The position numbers were made by a program, and so were the translations under genes. Under the pieces are notes generated by a model. It saw only the letters and a list, made by a program, of their open reading frames with translations. It did not search any database and was not told the DNA's origin. From contig JAATFY010000059.1 of assembly GCA_015654915.1 (NCBI GenBank), positions 1-6,317 of the forward strand: DNA of 6,317 nt, written 5' to 3'. Within the stretch, counting starts at the first letter, position 1; each line of letters begins with the position of its first letter. Source of the DNA: Rhodospirillales bacterium. Lineage in GTDB: Bacteria; Pseudomonadota; Alphaproteobacteria; UBA9219. Of the stretch, positions 1 through 5,701 are shown piece after piece.

Positions 1-2
1 GC

Positions 3-2552
3 GCGGAAACGCGGCCCTACAAACGCGCGACCACGGCGCAGAAATCGGTGCGCGCGGGCGGCAAGCATAATGACCTTGAAAATGTCGGTTATACCGCGCG
101 GCATCATACGTTTTTCGAGATGCTCGGCAATTTCTCGTTCGGCGATTATTTCAAACCCGAAGCCATCGAATTCGCGTGGGAACTTGTCACCAAGCATTTC
201 GGCCTGCCCAAGGATAAGCTATTGGTCACCGTCTATCACGAAGATGATCAGGCGGCGCAGCTCTGGAAAAAGATCGCCGGTTTTTCCGACGACAAGATTA
301 TCCGCATCAAAAGCGACGCCAATTTCTGGCGCATGGGCGATGTGGGGCCGTGTGGTCCGTGCTCCGAAATTTTTATCGATCAGGGCGACAAACTGCAAGG
401 CGGCCCGCCGGGCAGACCGGATGAAGACGGCGACCGTTTTCTGGAATTCTGGAATCTTGTTTTCATGCAGTATGAGGAGCAGCCGGACGGCTCGCGTATC
501 CCGCTGCCGAAGCCTTCGGTCGATACCGGTTTGGGGCTCGAGCGCATGGCCGCCATCATGCAGGGCGTCACGTCCAATTATGATATCGATTTGTTCAAAG
601 CGCTCATTGGCGCGACGGCGGAACTGGTCAAGGCCGATCCGAACGGGGATCAAAAACCGTCTTTCCGCGTCATTGCCGATCATCTTCGCGCGACATCGTT
701 CCTGATTGCTGACGGCGTACTGCCGGGCAACGAAGGACGCGGCTATGTCCTGCGCCGCATCATGCGCCGCGGCATGCGCCATGCGCATATATTGGGCGCC
801 AAGGAACCGCTGATCTATCGCTTGGTGCCGGAATTGGTGAAGCAGATGGGCACGGCCTATCCCGAACTGGTGCGGGCCGAGGCTCTTATCACCGAGACAC
901 TGAAACTGGAAGAATCGCGCTTTAAGCAGATGCTGGATCGCGGCCTTAAGCTTCTGGATGAAGAAACCGGAAAACTCGGAAAAAACAAGTCCTTGTCGGG
1001 TGAAGTTGCCTTTAAGCTTTACGATACGTTCGGTTTTCCTTTGGACCTGACGCAGGATGTCCTGCGCGGGCAGGGACGGAAGGTCGATGTCGAAGGCTTC
1101 GAAGAAGCCATGGCCAAGCAAAAAGCGGCGGCGCGCGCGGCATGGTCGGGTTCCGGCCAGAGCGGGACGGCCAAATTGTGGTTCGAATTGCGCGACGAAT
1201 TGGGCGCGACCGAATTCCTCGGCTACAGCACTGAAAAAGCCGAAGGGCAGGTCAAGGTTCTGCTGCGAGAAGGCGTGCGCGTCGCCGATGCCAAGGCGGG
1301 CATGGATATCCAGATTATCGTCAACCAGACGCCGTTCTACGCCGAATCCGGCGGCCAGATGGGTGATGCCGGTACGATCACGACCGCAAGCGGCGCGGTG
1401 GTGAGGATAAGCGATACGCAAAAAGAAGCTGACACCGTCTGGGTGCATCACGGCCATGTCGAAAAAGGCTTTATCAAAACCGGCGATCTTGTGGTTTTAC
1501 AGGTGGATGGCCCGCGCCGTTCGGGACTGCGAGCGCACCACTCGGCTACGCATTTGCTGCATGAAGCCTTGCGCCGCAAACTGGGAACGCATGTAACGCA
1601 AAAGGGCTCACTGGTGGCGCCGGACCGTTTGCGCTTCGATTTCAGCCAGCCGACGCCGATAACGGCGGAGGCTTTGGTGGAGATCGAATCCGAAGTGAAT
1701 AACCGCATCCGCATGAACGAAGAAGTCCTGACGCGCCTGATGACGCCGCAGGAAGCGATGGAGCAGGGCGCCATGGCTTTATTCGGCGAGAAATACGGGG
1801 ACGAAGTGCGGGTTCTGTCGATGGGCGGCCGCGAAGACAAAGCCGAGAAGGGCAAGGAATATTTCTCGGTCGAACTGTGCGGCGGGACGCATGTCAAACG
1901 CACCGGCGATATTGGTGCATTTAAGATAATTTCTGAAAATGCTGTATCTTCTGGTGTAAGACGCATTGAAGCGGTAGCGGGTGCGGCAGAGCGTAAATGG
2001 TTTATCCCATATACCGAAACCTCACATGCGATGATGAAGATTTTTAATACCTCACTTACTGATGTGCCCACGCGTGCGGCACAGCTAATTGAGGAGCGCA
2101 AAAAGCTAGAAAAAGAAGTTGCTGATCTGCGACGTAAGTTGGTGTTAGTGGGTAATGCAGGAGGCTCTATTACAGACCATACATACATGGTTGAAGCAGA
2201 AACACCGAAACAAGTTGGTGGCATTAATTTCATCAGCCGCGTGCTGAAAGACGTGCCTGCCAAGGATCTGAAACCGATGGCGGATGCCTTTAAGACCCAG
2301 ATCAAATCGGGCGTGATCGCGCTGGTGTCGGGCTTCGAGGATAAGGTTTCCATCGTCGTCGCCGTGACGGACGATCTGACCAAGCGCGTCAGCGCCGTCG
2401 ATCTTGTTAAAACCGGAGCCGAGGCCGTGGGCGGCAAAGGCGGCGGCGGGCGGCCCGATATGGCGCAGGCGGGCGGTTCCGATATCTCGGCCATGCCGCA
2501 AGCTATCGCGGCGATCGAGCGGGCGCTGGAGAACAAAGCGAAGGCGGCTTAG
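3..2552 (+). CDS. alaS: Alanyl-tRNA synthetase, 5'-truncated by the window edge
   Basis: This cytoplasmic class II synthetase charges tRNA-Ala with alanine and removes mischarged Ser or Gly. The frame is open from base 3. The GTG at 48 is an internal valine, because the codons before it read RPYKRATTAQKSVRAGGKHN, conserved AlaRS sequence. The 849 residues present lack roughly the first 50. Visible in order (fragment numbering): motif 2 region TARHHTFFEMLGNFSFGDYF (31-50), FWRMGDVGPCGPCSE (about 108-122), motif 3 GLGLERM (176-182), GNEGRGYVLRRIMRR (about 243-257), the editing-domain zinc site HSATH (H513, H517) and CGGTH (C626, H630), a charged probable coiled coil (LIEERKKLEKEVADLRRKL), and the C-Ala glycine-rich GGKGGGGRPDMAQAGG near the end. 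All editing zinc ligands are present. The position before VRAGG is Ser where many homologues have Cys. Codons from about 1910 to 2235 are AT-richer than the rest. Stop TAG at 2550; no classic terminator follows. Confidence 0.98.
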   Translation, partial: AETRPYKRATTAQKSVRAGGKHNDLENVGYTARHHTFFEMLGNFSFGDYFKPEAIEFAWELVTKHFGLPKDKLLVTVYHEDDQAAQLWKKIAGFSDDKIIRIKSDANFWRMGDVGPCGPCSEIFIDQGDKLQGGPPGRPDEDGDRFLEFWNLVFMQYEEQPDGSRIPLPKPSVDTGLGLERMAAIMQGVTSNYDIDLFKALIGATAELVKADPNGDQKPSFRVIADHLRATSFLIADGVLPGNEGRGYVLRRIMRRGMRHAHILGAKEPLIYRLVPELVKQMGTAYPELVRAEALITETLKLEESRFKQMLDRGLKLLDEETGKLGKNKSLSGEVAFKLYDTFGFPLDLTQDVLRGQGRKVDVEGFEEAMAKQKAAARAAWSGSGQSGTAKLWFELRDELGATEFLGYSTEKAEGQVKVLLREGVRVADAKAGMDIQIIVNQTPFYAESGGQMGDAGTITTASGAVVRISDTQKEADTVWVHHGHVEKGFIKTGDLVVLQVDGPRRSGLRAHHSATHLLHEALRRKLGTHVTQKGSLVAPDRLRFDFSQPTPITAEALVEIESEVNNRIRMNEEVLTRLMTPQEAMEQGAMALFGEKYGDEVRVLSMGGREDKAEKGKEYFSVELCGGTHVKRTGDIGAFKIISENAVSSGVRRIEAVAGAAERKWFIPYTETSHAMMKIFNTSLTDVPTRAAQLIEERKKLEKEVADLRRKLVLVGNAGGSITDHTYMVEAETPKQVGGINFISRVLKDVPAKDLKPMADAFKTQIKSGVIALVSGFEDKVSIVVAVTDDLTKRVSAVDLVKTGAEAVGGKGGGGRPDMAQAGGSDISAMPQAIAAIERALENKAKAA
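1910..2235 (+). other. AT-rich mosaic block inside alaS (probable recombined segment)
   Basis: By hand count bases 1921-2220 contain 133 G+C of 300 (about 44%), against 36/60 at 1801-1860 and 42/60 at 2401-2460. Codon choice changes abruptly: upstream favours GGC, GCC, CTG and ATC, whereas the block uses GGT, GCA, ATA, TTA, CTA and TCT. The change begins about 18 nt after the last zinc-ligand codon of the editing domain (CAT at 1890) and ends near ATCAGCCGC at about 2231. The block encodes the end of the editing domain and the coiled-coil linker to the C-Ala domain, fragment residues about 636-745. The reading frame is uninterrupted and the protein still looks like AlaRS. I infer homologous replacement by DNA from a lower-GC relative; an assembly chimera is the main alternative. 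Confidence 0.6.
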
Positions 2553-2605
2553 GGCCCGAACCTGATTAAATATGAGTCAAAATGAGGTGTTGCCATAAAA
2601 GAACG

Positions 2606-2752
2606 CGTCATTCCGCAAAATTTTCTTTCGGCTCGTTTTGCGAGACGAAGGAAAATTTATGCGGAATCCGATTTAGTTCCTTGGAACTTAACAGGAAATC
2701 GGATTCCGGGTAAATTATCCTCGCATCGCTCGGATAATTTTCCGGAATGACG
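2606..2752. repeat. Composite palindromic element: three hairpin modules inside a 10-bp terminal inverted repeat
   Basis: The ends are a perfect inverted repeat, CGTCATTCCG (2606-2615) and CGGAATGACG (2743-2752). Inside are three hairpins. Module 1 (2610-2667) pairs ATTCCGC with GCGGAAT, then continues as AAATTTTC/GAAAATTT and TTCG/CGAA with a one-base bulge, capped by CTCG-TTTTG-CGAG. Module 2 has a perfect 13-bp arm (2662-2674 with 2696-2708), and its loop contains the perfect palindrome AGTTCCTTGGAACT (2675-2688). Module 3 pairs ATTCCGG (2703-2709) with CCGGAAT (2742-2748) and AAATTATCC (2712-2720) with GGATAATTT (2732-2740). The ATTCCG/CGGAAT boxes are shared between neighbouring modules, so the strand can fold as consecutive hairpins or as one cloverleaf. 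It lies between two convergent genes and could act as a bidirectional terminator or RNA-processing site. No ORF or target duplication is visible; it resembles a non-autonomous palindromic repeat of the type known from Alphaproteobacteria. Confidence 0.85.
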
Positions 2753-2779
2753 ACTCTCTTAATTGAGTCTATATCCTAG

Positions 2780-3169
2780 CTACCGTTGAAGCTGAATTGT
2801 CACCAACGTAATCACGGCCACTATCCCCGCCAGTGCCGCGAACAGCCACAATTGGAAGCCGATCAACACAAAGGTGACTGCGCTTGCAATGGCCGTGACG
2901 ATTTCGGTCCATATATAGCGTTTGCTGATCGCAGTTCCGCAATGGCGGCATTTGCCGTGCGCCATCAGCCACGAAACCACCGGTATCAGTTCGGAATGTT
3001 CCAGCCGCGCTTTGCAACTGGGGCAATGTGAAGGCAGCTTCGTAATCGACATGTGGCGGGGCAGGCGATAGCTCAGCATGGTTACGAAGCTGCCGAGCGT
3101 CGAGCCGACAATAAGCCCCACGACAATGCGGAACCACAAGACATCGAACAGGGGCGGAATCTCGGACAT
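2780..3169 (-). CDS. Stand-alone prepilin-peptidase N-terminal domain membrane protein (no protease domain)
   Basis: This 129-residue protein matches the cysteine-rich N-terminal domain of type IV prepilin peptidases (DiS_P_DiS type). GSTLGSFVTMLSYRLPR (22-38) parallels the family's GSFLNVVIYRLPR. Two CxxC pairs follow: CPSC (C49, C52) and CRHC (C74, C77), with the usual IPVVSWL between them and ISKRYIWTEIVTA after. Hydrophobic segments lie at about 11-32, 87-105 and 107-126, so an inner-membrane protein with a cytoplasmic cysteine loop is expected. Full enzymes continue with the A24 aspartyl-protease domain, beginning like LIDLxxxxIPD. Here the matching place reads VITLVTIQLQR and then stops, so no catalytic Asp exists and prepilin cleavage by this protein alone is unlikely. 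The start ATG shares one base with the glycosyltransferase stop (TGATG), suggesting translational coupling. It may be a natural single-domain protein or a truncated peptidase. In full-length enzymes this region is linked to N-methylation and zinc binding; the role here is unknown. Confidence 0.85.
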   Translation of the reverse strand: MSEIPPLFDVLWFRIVVGLIVGSTLGSFVTMLSYRLPRHMSITKLPSHCPSCKARLEHSELIPVVSWLMAHGKCRHCGTAISKRYIWTEIVTAIASAVTFVLIGFQLWLFAALAGIVAVITLVTIQLQR

Positions 3170-4836
3170 CAGGTTTTACGCTCCACAGTACACGCGCCGT
3201 GTTTCAGCATCCAGCCGAGGCAGCGCAAGATGCGATCCTGCTCCTCGTTCGGGAAAGCCAGAACGATATCGCCAACCGATGGTGATCCGGCATTGCGGAT
3301 AATGTCAAGCAGTTCCAGCAAAGCCTCTTTCGGCGCGAGGAATTCCGGCAGGAAGAAGTTCATTTCGTGTTTCAGAATGGCTTCGATTTCGCCGCGGCTC
3401 ATCGCGGCGCGGATCACATCCTCCGGCGCAAGGATGGATGTTGGGAAACTGCGGAACATCTGCCACGGATTGGGGAAGGCCGGATGCACCGCCTGCCAGT
3501 TGCGCGGCAGGGCCGGTTTCGGCGGCGCGAGGCTGCGCTGGCGGGCAAGGTCGGCCCATAAATCCTCGTAGGTTTTTATAATATGCTTCCAGCCGAAAAC
3601 ATTTTGCGCGCGCTGGCGGGCGCTGGCGCCGAATTTGCGGCGTTTCTCGGGATCGCCGGCCAGCGTCTGGATGGCTTTCGCGCATTGTGCGATATCGACG
3701 GCGGTGGATTGCGCCGCCCCCATCAGCGAGATGCCGTAATTCACCTCGTTGTAATAAGCCTCGGCAATCGCCATGCCCGCCGACACCGGCGGGGTAATAG
3801 TCGAAATAAGAAAGCCGTCCAGCCCGTCGCGCACGCTGCCGCGATATCCGTCCCAGTCGGTGATGATGGCGGGAAGCCCGCAGGCCATCGCTTCGACGGG
3901 GGTCAGGCCGAAGCTTTCCTGAATATTGTCGGAGAGGGATATGAATATATCGGCACCTGCCCAGAGCCCTTCGGGAAAACGCGGATCGTCGTTGGTGACG
4001 AAATTGACCTTTACGGTCTTGCAGATATCGGCGGCGAGACCCTTGATGTGCTTTTCCATATCTTTCGGCTTGAAATAGCCGAACAGGACGAGGCGCAATT
4101 TTTTCTGCATTTGCTTTGCCGCGCGTTCCGCCGCTTCGAACATGGCTAAAGGATGTGCTTTCGTAGCGAAACTCAGGCGGCCGACGAACAGCAGGACAAT
4201 TTCGTCGTCCGCGACGCCGAGCGCCTGCCGCTGCGGCGCGCGCTTGGTCGGGAGCGAGAGAGTGGCGAACTTTTCCGTATTGATGCCGAGCGGAATGACC
4301 GGCGTCCGGATCGGGCATTTGTAGGAACTGCCGAAATGGTGGTTGTAATAATCGGTCTGGATTTCCCACAGATTTTGCACGGCGTCGCGAATGGATTCCG
4401 ACGGGCAGATCAGCGCATCGTGCCCGTCGCCGGGTGTCAGAACCAGTTCGCCGACGGCGCGGGCGATACGCTCGCCGCTCATGGTATGGACAAGGCCGCA
4501 GACCGAAAAGCCGGGGGCAGGGACTTGCTGCCGCCGCCATGTCAGGTCACCGATCAGGGGGTCGGGCCGGAACATGCAGGAGATGCTACCGAGATTGTGC
4601 TTGGGGTGGCGCGGATCGAGTCCGACGCAACGCTTTTCCGGATCGACGCCGCTGGCCTTGGCCAGTTCCTTGAAATGCTCGAAACTCGGTATGTTGGTCG
4701 GGCGGCAGATGAATTTATCCTGCGGACTGTATTTGAAATAAGCCGACAGAAAATTATTGACCGCGACGTCGAGGCCGAAAACTTCGCCTTCATTCTGGCC
4801 CGAGGAAGGACGGGAATATTGGATGCAGACGGTCAT
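3169..4836 (-). CDS. GT4-family glycosyltransferase with C-terminal extension
   Basis: This 555-residue protein is a probable cytoplasmic, GT-B fold, retaining glycosyltransferase that moves a sugar from a nucleotide-activated donor. Evidence is in the C-terminal Rossmann half: the linker PLGINTEKF (182-190), donor-domain opening IVLLFVGRLSFATKAHPLAM (213-232), and the GT4 E-x7-E motif ESFGLTPVEAMACGLPAIIT (E307, E315) followed by GSVRDGLDGFLI. The N-terminal acceptor half holds a probable active-site His in LVHTMSGER (H117). The GT fold seems to end near residue 435-440. Residues about 440-555 form an extra, mostly helical tail rich in acidic and hydrophobic residues that I do not recognise. 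The start ATG is fixed: the upstream frame has no start codon before the in-frame stop at 4879-4881. No clear Shine-Dalgarno precedes it. It is coupled to the small prepilin-peptidase-like gene and lies in line with hldE, which suggests LPS or other surface-glycan assembly. Donor and acceptor cannot be told. Confidence 0.9.
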   Translation of the reverse strand: MTVCIQYSRPSSGQNEGEVFGLDVAVNNFLSAYFKYSPQDKFICRPTNIPSFEHFKELAKASGVDPEKRCVGLDPRHPKHNLGSISCMFRPDPLIGDLTWRRQQVPAPGFSVCGLVHTMSGERIARAVGELVLTPGDGHDALICPSESIRDAVQNLWEIQTDYYNHHFGSSYKCPIRTPVIPLGINTEKFATLSLPTKRAPQRQALGVADDEIVLLFVGRLSFATKAHPLAMFEAAERAAKQMQKKLRLVLFGYFKPKDMEKHIKGLAADICKTVKVNFVTNDDPRFPEGLWAGADIFISLSDNIQESFGLTPVEAMACGLPAIITDWDGYRGSVRDGLDGFLISTITPPVSAGMAIAEAYYNEVNYGISLMGAAQSTAVDIAQCAKAIQTLAGDPEKRRKFGASARQRAQNVFGWKHIIKTYEDLWADLARQRSLAPPKPALPRNWQAVHPAFPNPWQMFRSFPTSILAPEDVIRAAMSRGEIEAILKHEMNFFLPEFLAPKEALLELLDIIRNAGSPSVGDIVLAFPNEEQDRILRCLGWMLKHGACTVERKT

Positions 4837-4958
4837 GGGGATGAATGTGGGTTGAAGAGACGAGTGCCGATTCGAACGTTAAGAAATCATTTAACCAGTT
4901 TTTATGTCAGAACAAGAGCTAAGTCATTGGCCTAAAAGAGCTCCAAATAGTCAAGGTT

Positions 4959-4988
4959 TTGTTGATTTTTTAACCATTACCGTATACT
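4959..4988 (+). promoter_or_regulatory. Candidate sigma-70-type promoter reading toward the three-way-junction RNA
   Basis: TTGTTG at 4959-4964 and TATACT at 4983-4988 are separated by 18 bases, close to the housekeeping consensus, in an AT-rich stretch. A start near 4995 would place the 5' strand of the outer RNA stem (from 5002) about 7 nt into the transcript. No + strand gene follows, so the promoter would serve an RNA. This rests on sequence match alone. Confidence 0.45.
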
Positions 4989-4994
4989 CTATCC

Positions 4995-5070
4995 GTACAC
5001 AGTTCCCGCGTGCCGAACCGGCTCCGGATGGAGTACTTTTCTGGCAATCGCCAGAATAGGCCGTGGGAAC
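4995..5070 (+). ncRNA. Candidate structured small RNA (three-way junction), family not recognised
   Basis: The outer stem pairs GTTCCCGCG (5002-5010) with CGTGGGAAC (5062-5070), nine pairs with one G-U. After a bulged U it continues as GCC (5012-5014) with GGC (5059-5061). Inside are a short hairpin, CTCC-GGAT-GGAG (5022-5033), extendable by a G-U pair, and a perfect 7-bp hairpin, TTCTGGC-AATC-GCCAGAA (5039-5056). The 5' and 3' ends are brought together as in a free-standing small RNA or a compact riboswitch. A promoter-like sequence lies just upstream on the + strand, but no U-tract terminator follows; a longer transcript would run antisense into the DUF3800 gene. I tried and failed to match it to 6S, SRP, tRNA, hammerhead, purine or c-di-GMP types. 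The complement could instead be structure in the 3' end or leader of the - strand transcript. Confidence 0.4.
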
Positions 5071-5079
5071 GACCTTTAC

Positions 5080-5688
5080 TCATTTAAATTTCCATAAATT
5101 GTTGATCTTCGGGGCAATCATTCCGTGCCATCTCGTGCTGTCTCTTTTGGAACTATAAGATCGCACGATAGCACCTGTTATCATGTCGGCCAATTGAATT
5201 AAATGGTCTCCCTTGGATTTCTTGAATTTTATGTTTTTTATGCAACCCGTTTTCATCATTCTCCGGATATAAGTTGCCATTTCATTCTTGAATTCACGAT
5301 CGCCGCTTTCGTCGATTTTAATATGAGCATCGCGCAGGAGATTATCATGGTAAGTTAGAAGTTGTCTGACAAAGAAATTGTAGAATTTGTCGCAATCGGT
5401 TCGTAAGGCTGCGCTATAAATTTCGGCTTTAGGGACAGCCAGGGCGTAAATCTGAAAATTATAAGGTTTTATGCACTTAAAGAACTTATCTTTTATCTCT
5501 TTACGGCAATTGCTAAACTTAAATTCGGGGAAGATGCGCTGATCTTGTTGCAATTTCTGAATGGCTAAACTGCATTTTTCGGCTTCATCAAAACTTGCAA
5601 ACACAACCATAGAGACGATGAAATAAGCGGAAGAGCCTTTATTTAGCTTAAATCCAGGATCTCCGCTTTCATCAATCAGTACCAGCAC
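5080..5688 (-). CDS. DUF3800-family protein (probable RNase H-like fold)
   Basis: The protein begins LVLIDESGDPGF, the hallmark opening of DUF3800 proteins, and ends with the second hallmark, SKGDHLIQLADMITGAIVRSY. In between is HIKIDESGDREFKNEM. Three acidic positions, Asp of the first IDESGD, Asp of the second IDESGD and Asp of LIQLAD, are spaced as expected for an RNase H-like active site, so a nuclease role is possible but unproven. Length (202 residues) is within the family's usual range. I place the start at GTG 5688 because AGGA (5696-5699) lies 7 nt upstream. The in-frame TTG at 5694 would have only 1 nt of spacing; it adds two residues. Three sampled 60-base lines give 65 G+C of 180 (about 36%), far below the neighbours, indicating transfer. 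It follows the hldE stop by 11 nt and probably uses that transcript. DUF3800 genes are often found in prophages and accessory or defence regions; no partner gene is visible here. Confidence 0.85.
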   Translation of the reverse strand: MLVLIDESGDPGFKLNKGSSAYFIVSMVVFASFDEAEKCSLAIQKLQQDQRIFPEFKFSNCRKEIKDKFFKCIKPYNFQIYALAVPKAEIYSAALRTDCDKFYNFFVRQLLTYHDNLLRDAHIKIDESGDREFKNEMATYIRRMMKTGCIKNIKFKKSKGDHLIQLADMITGAIVRSYSSKRDSTRWHGMIAPKINNLWKFK

Positions 5689-5695
5689 AATCAAA

Positions 5696-5701
5696 TCCTT
5701 T
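5696..5701 (-). promoter_or_regulatory. Ribosome binding site for the DUF3800 gene, overlapping the hldE stop codon
   Basis: On the - strand AAAGGA starts inside the hldE stop codon (TAA, 5702-5700) and sits 7 nt before GTG 5688. This spacing decides between the GTG and the TTG at 5694, and it implies that ribosomes finishing hldE could reinitiate on this gene. Confidence 0.6.

Larger units (their letters stand above)
4837..5079. other. AT-rich intergenic gap between the DUF3800 gene and the glycosyltransferase
   Basis: This gap lies between two co-oriented - strand genes and marks the left part of a low-GC segment (about 4860-5699) set into GC-rich surroundings. It holds the promoter and RNA candidates listed separately. 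On the - strand there is TTGACT (4949-4954), which would suit a -35 for the glycosyltransferase, but I see no convincing -10 at the right distance. The 4840-4880 stretch just before the glycosyltransferase start is pyrimidine-rich on the - strand and lacks a Shine-Dalgarno. No convincing protein gene is present. Confidence 0.6.

Noticed and set aside
219..1457. 412-codon - strand ORF opposite alaS, and another at 1448-2536
   Set aside because: Both are antisense to a well-supported AlaRS frame and have low-complexity Arg/Ala- or Ser/Thr-rich products without recognisable domains.
2596..2770. Target-site duplication flanking the composite palindrome
   Set aside because: The bases outside the terminal inverted repeat do not match. 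The only nearby pairing, GACTC (2752-2756) with GAGTC (2765-2769), is inverted and short.
4153..4935. Long + strand ORF opposite the glycosyltransferase, and a similar one at 3053-3571
   Set aside because: They are antisense shadows of a GC-rich gene; the - strand frame carries clear GT4 motifs while these show none.
4949..4954. TTGACT on the - strand as the -35 of a glycosyltransferase promoter
   Set aside because: No acceptable -10 hexamer lies 16-18 nt downstream, so I did not call a promoter.
4904..5059. A 51-codon + strand ORF (starts MSEQELSHWPKRAP) across the gap
   Set aside because: It has no Shine-Dalgarno, resembles no family I know, and runs through the promoter and hairpin structures, which explain the sequence better.
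5002..5070. The three-way junction as a hammerhead ribozyme, tRNA or known riboswitch
   Set aside because: There is no CUGAUGA/GAAA core on either strand, no T-loop or anticodon-arm pattern, and no conserved ligand-core sequence I recognise.
4887..5087. Direct repeat TCATTTAA at 4887-4894 and 5080-5087 as insertion-site duplication
   Set aside because: Eight AT-rich bases are easily shared by chance, and the copies do not bracket the DUF3800 gene.
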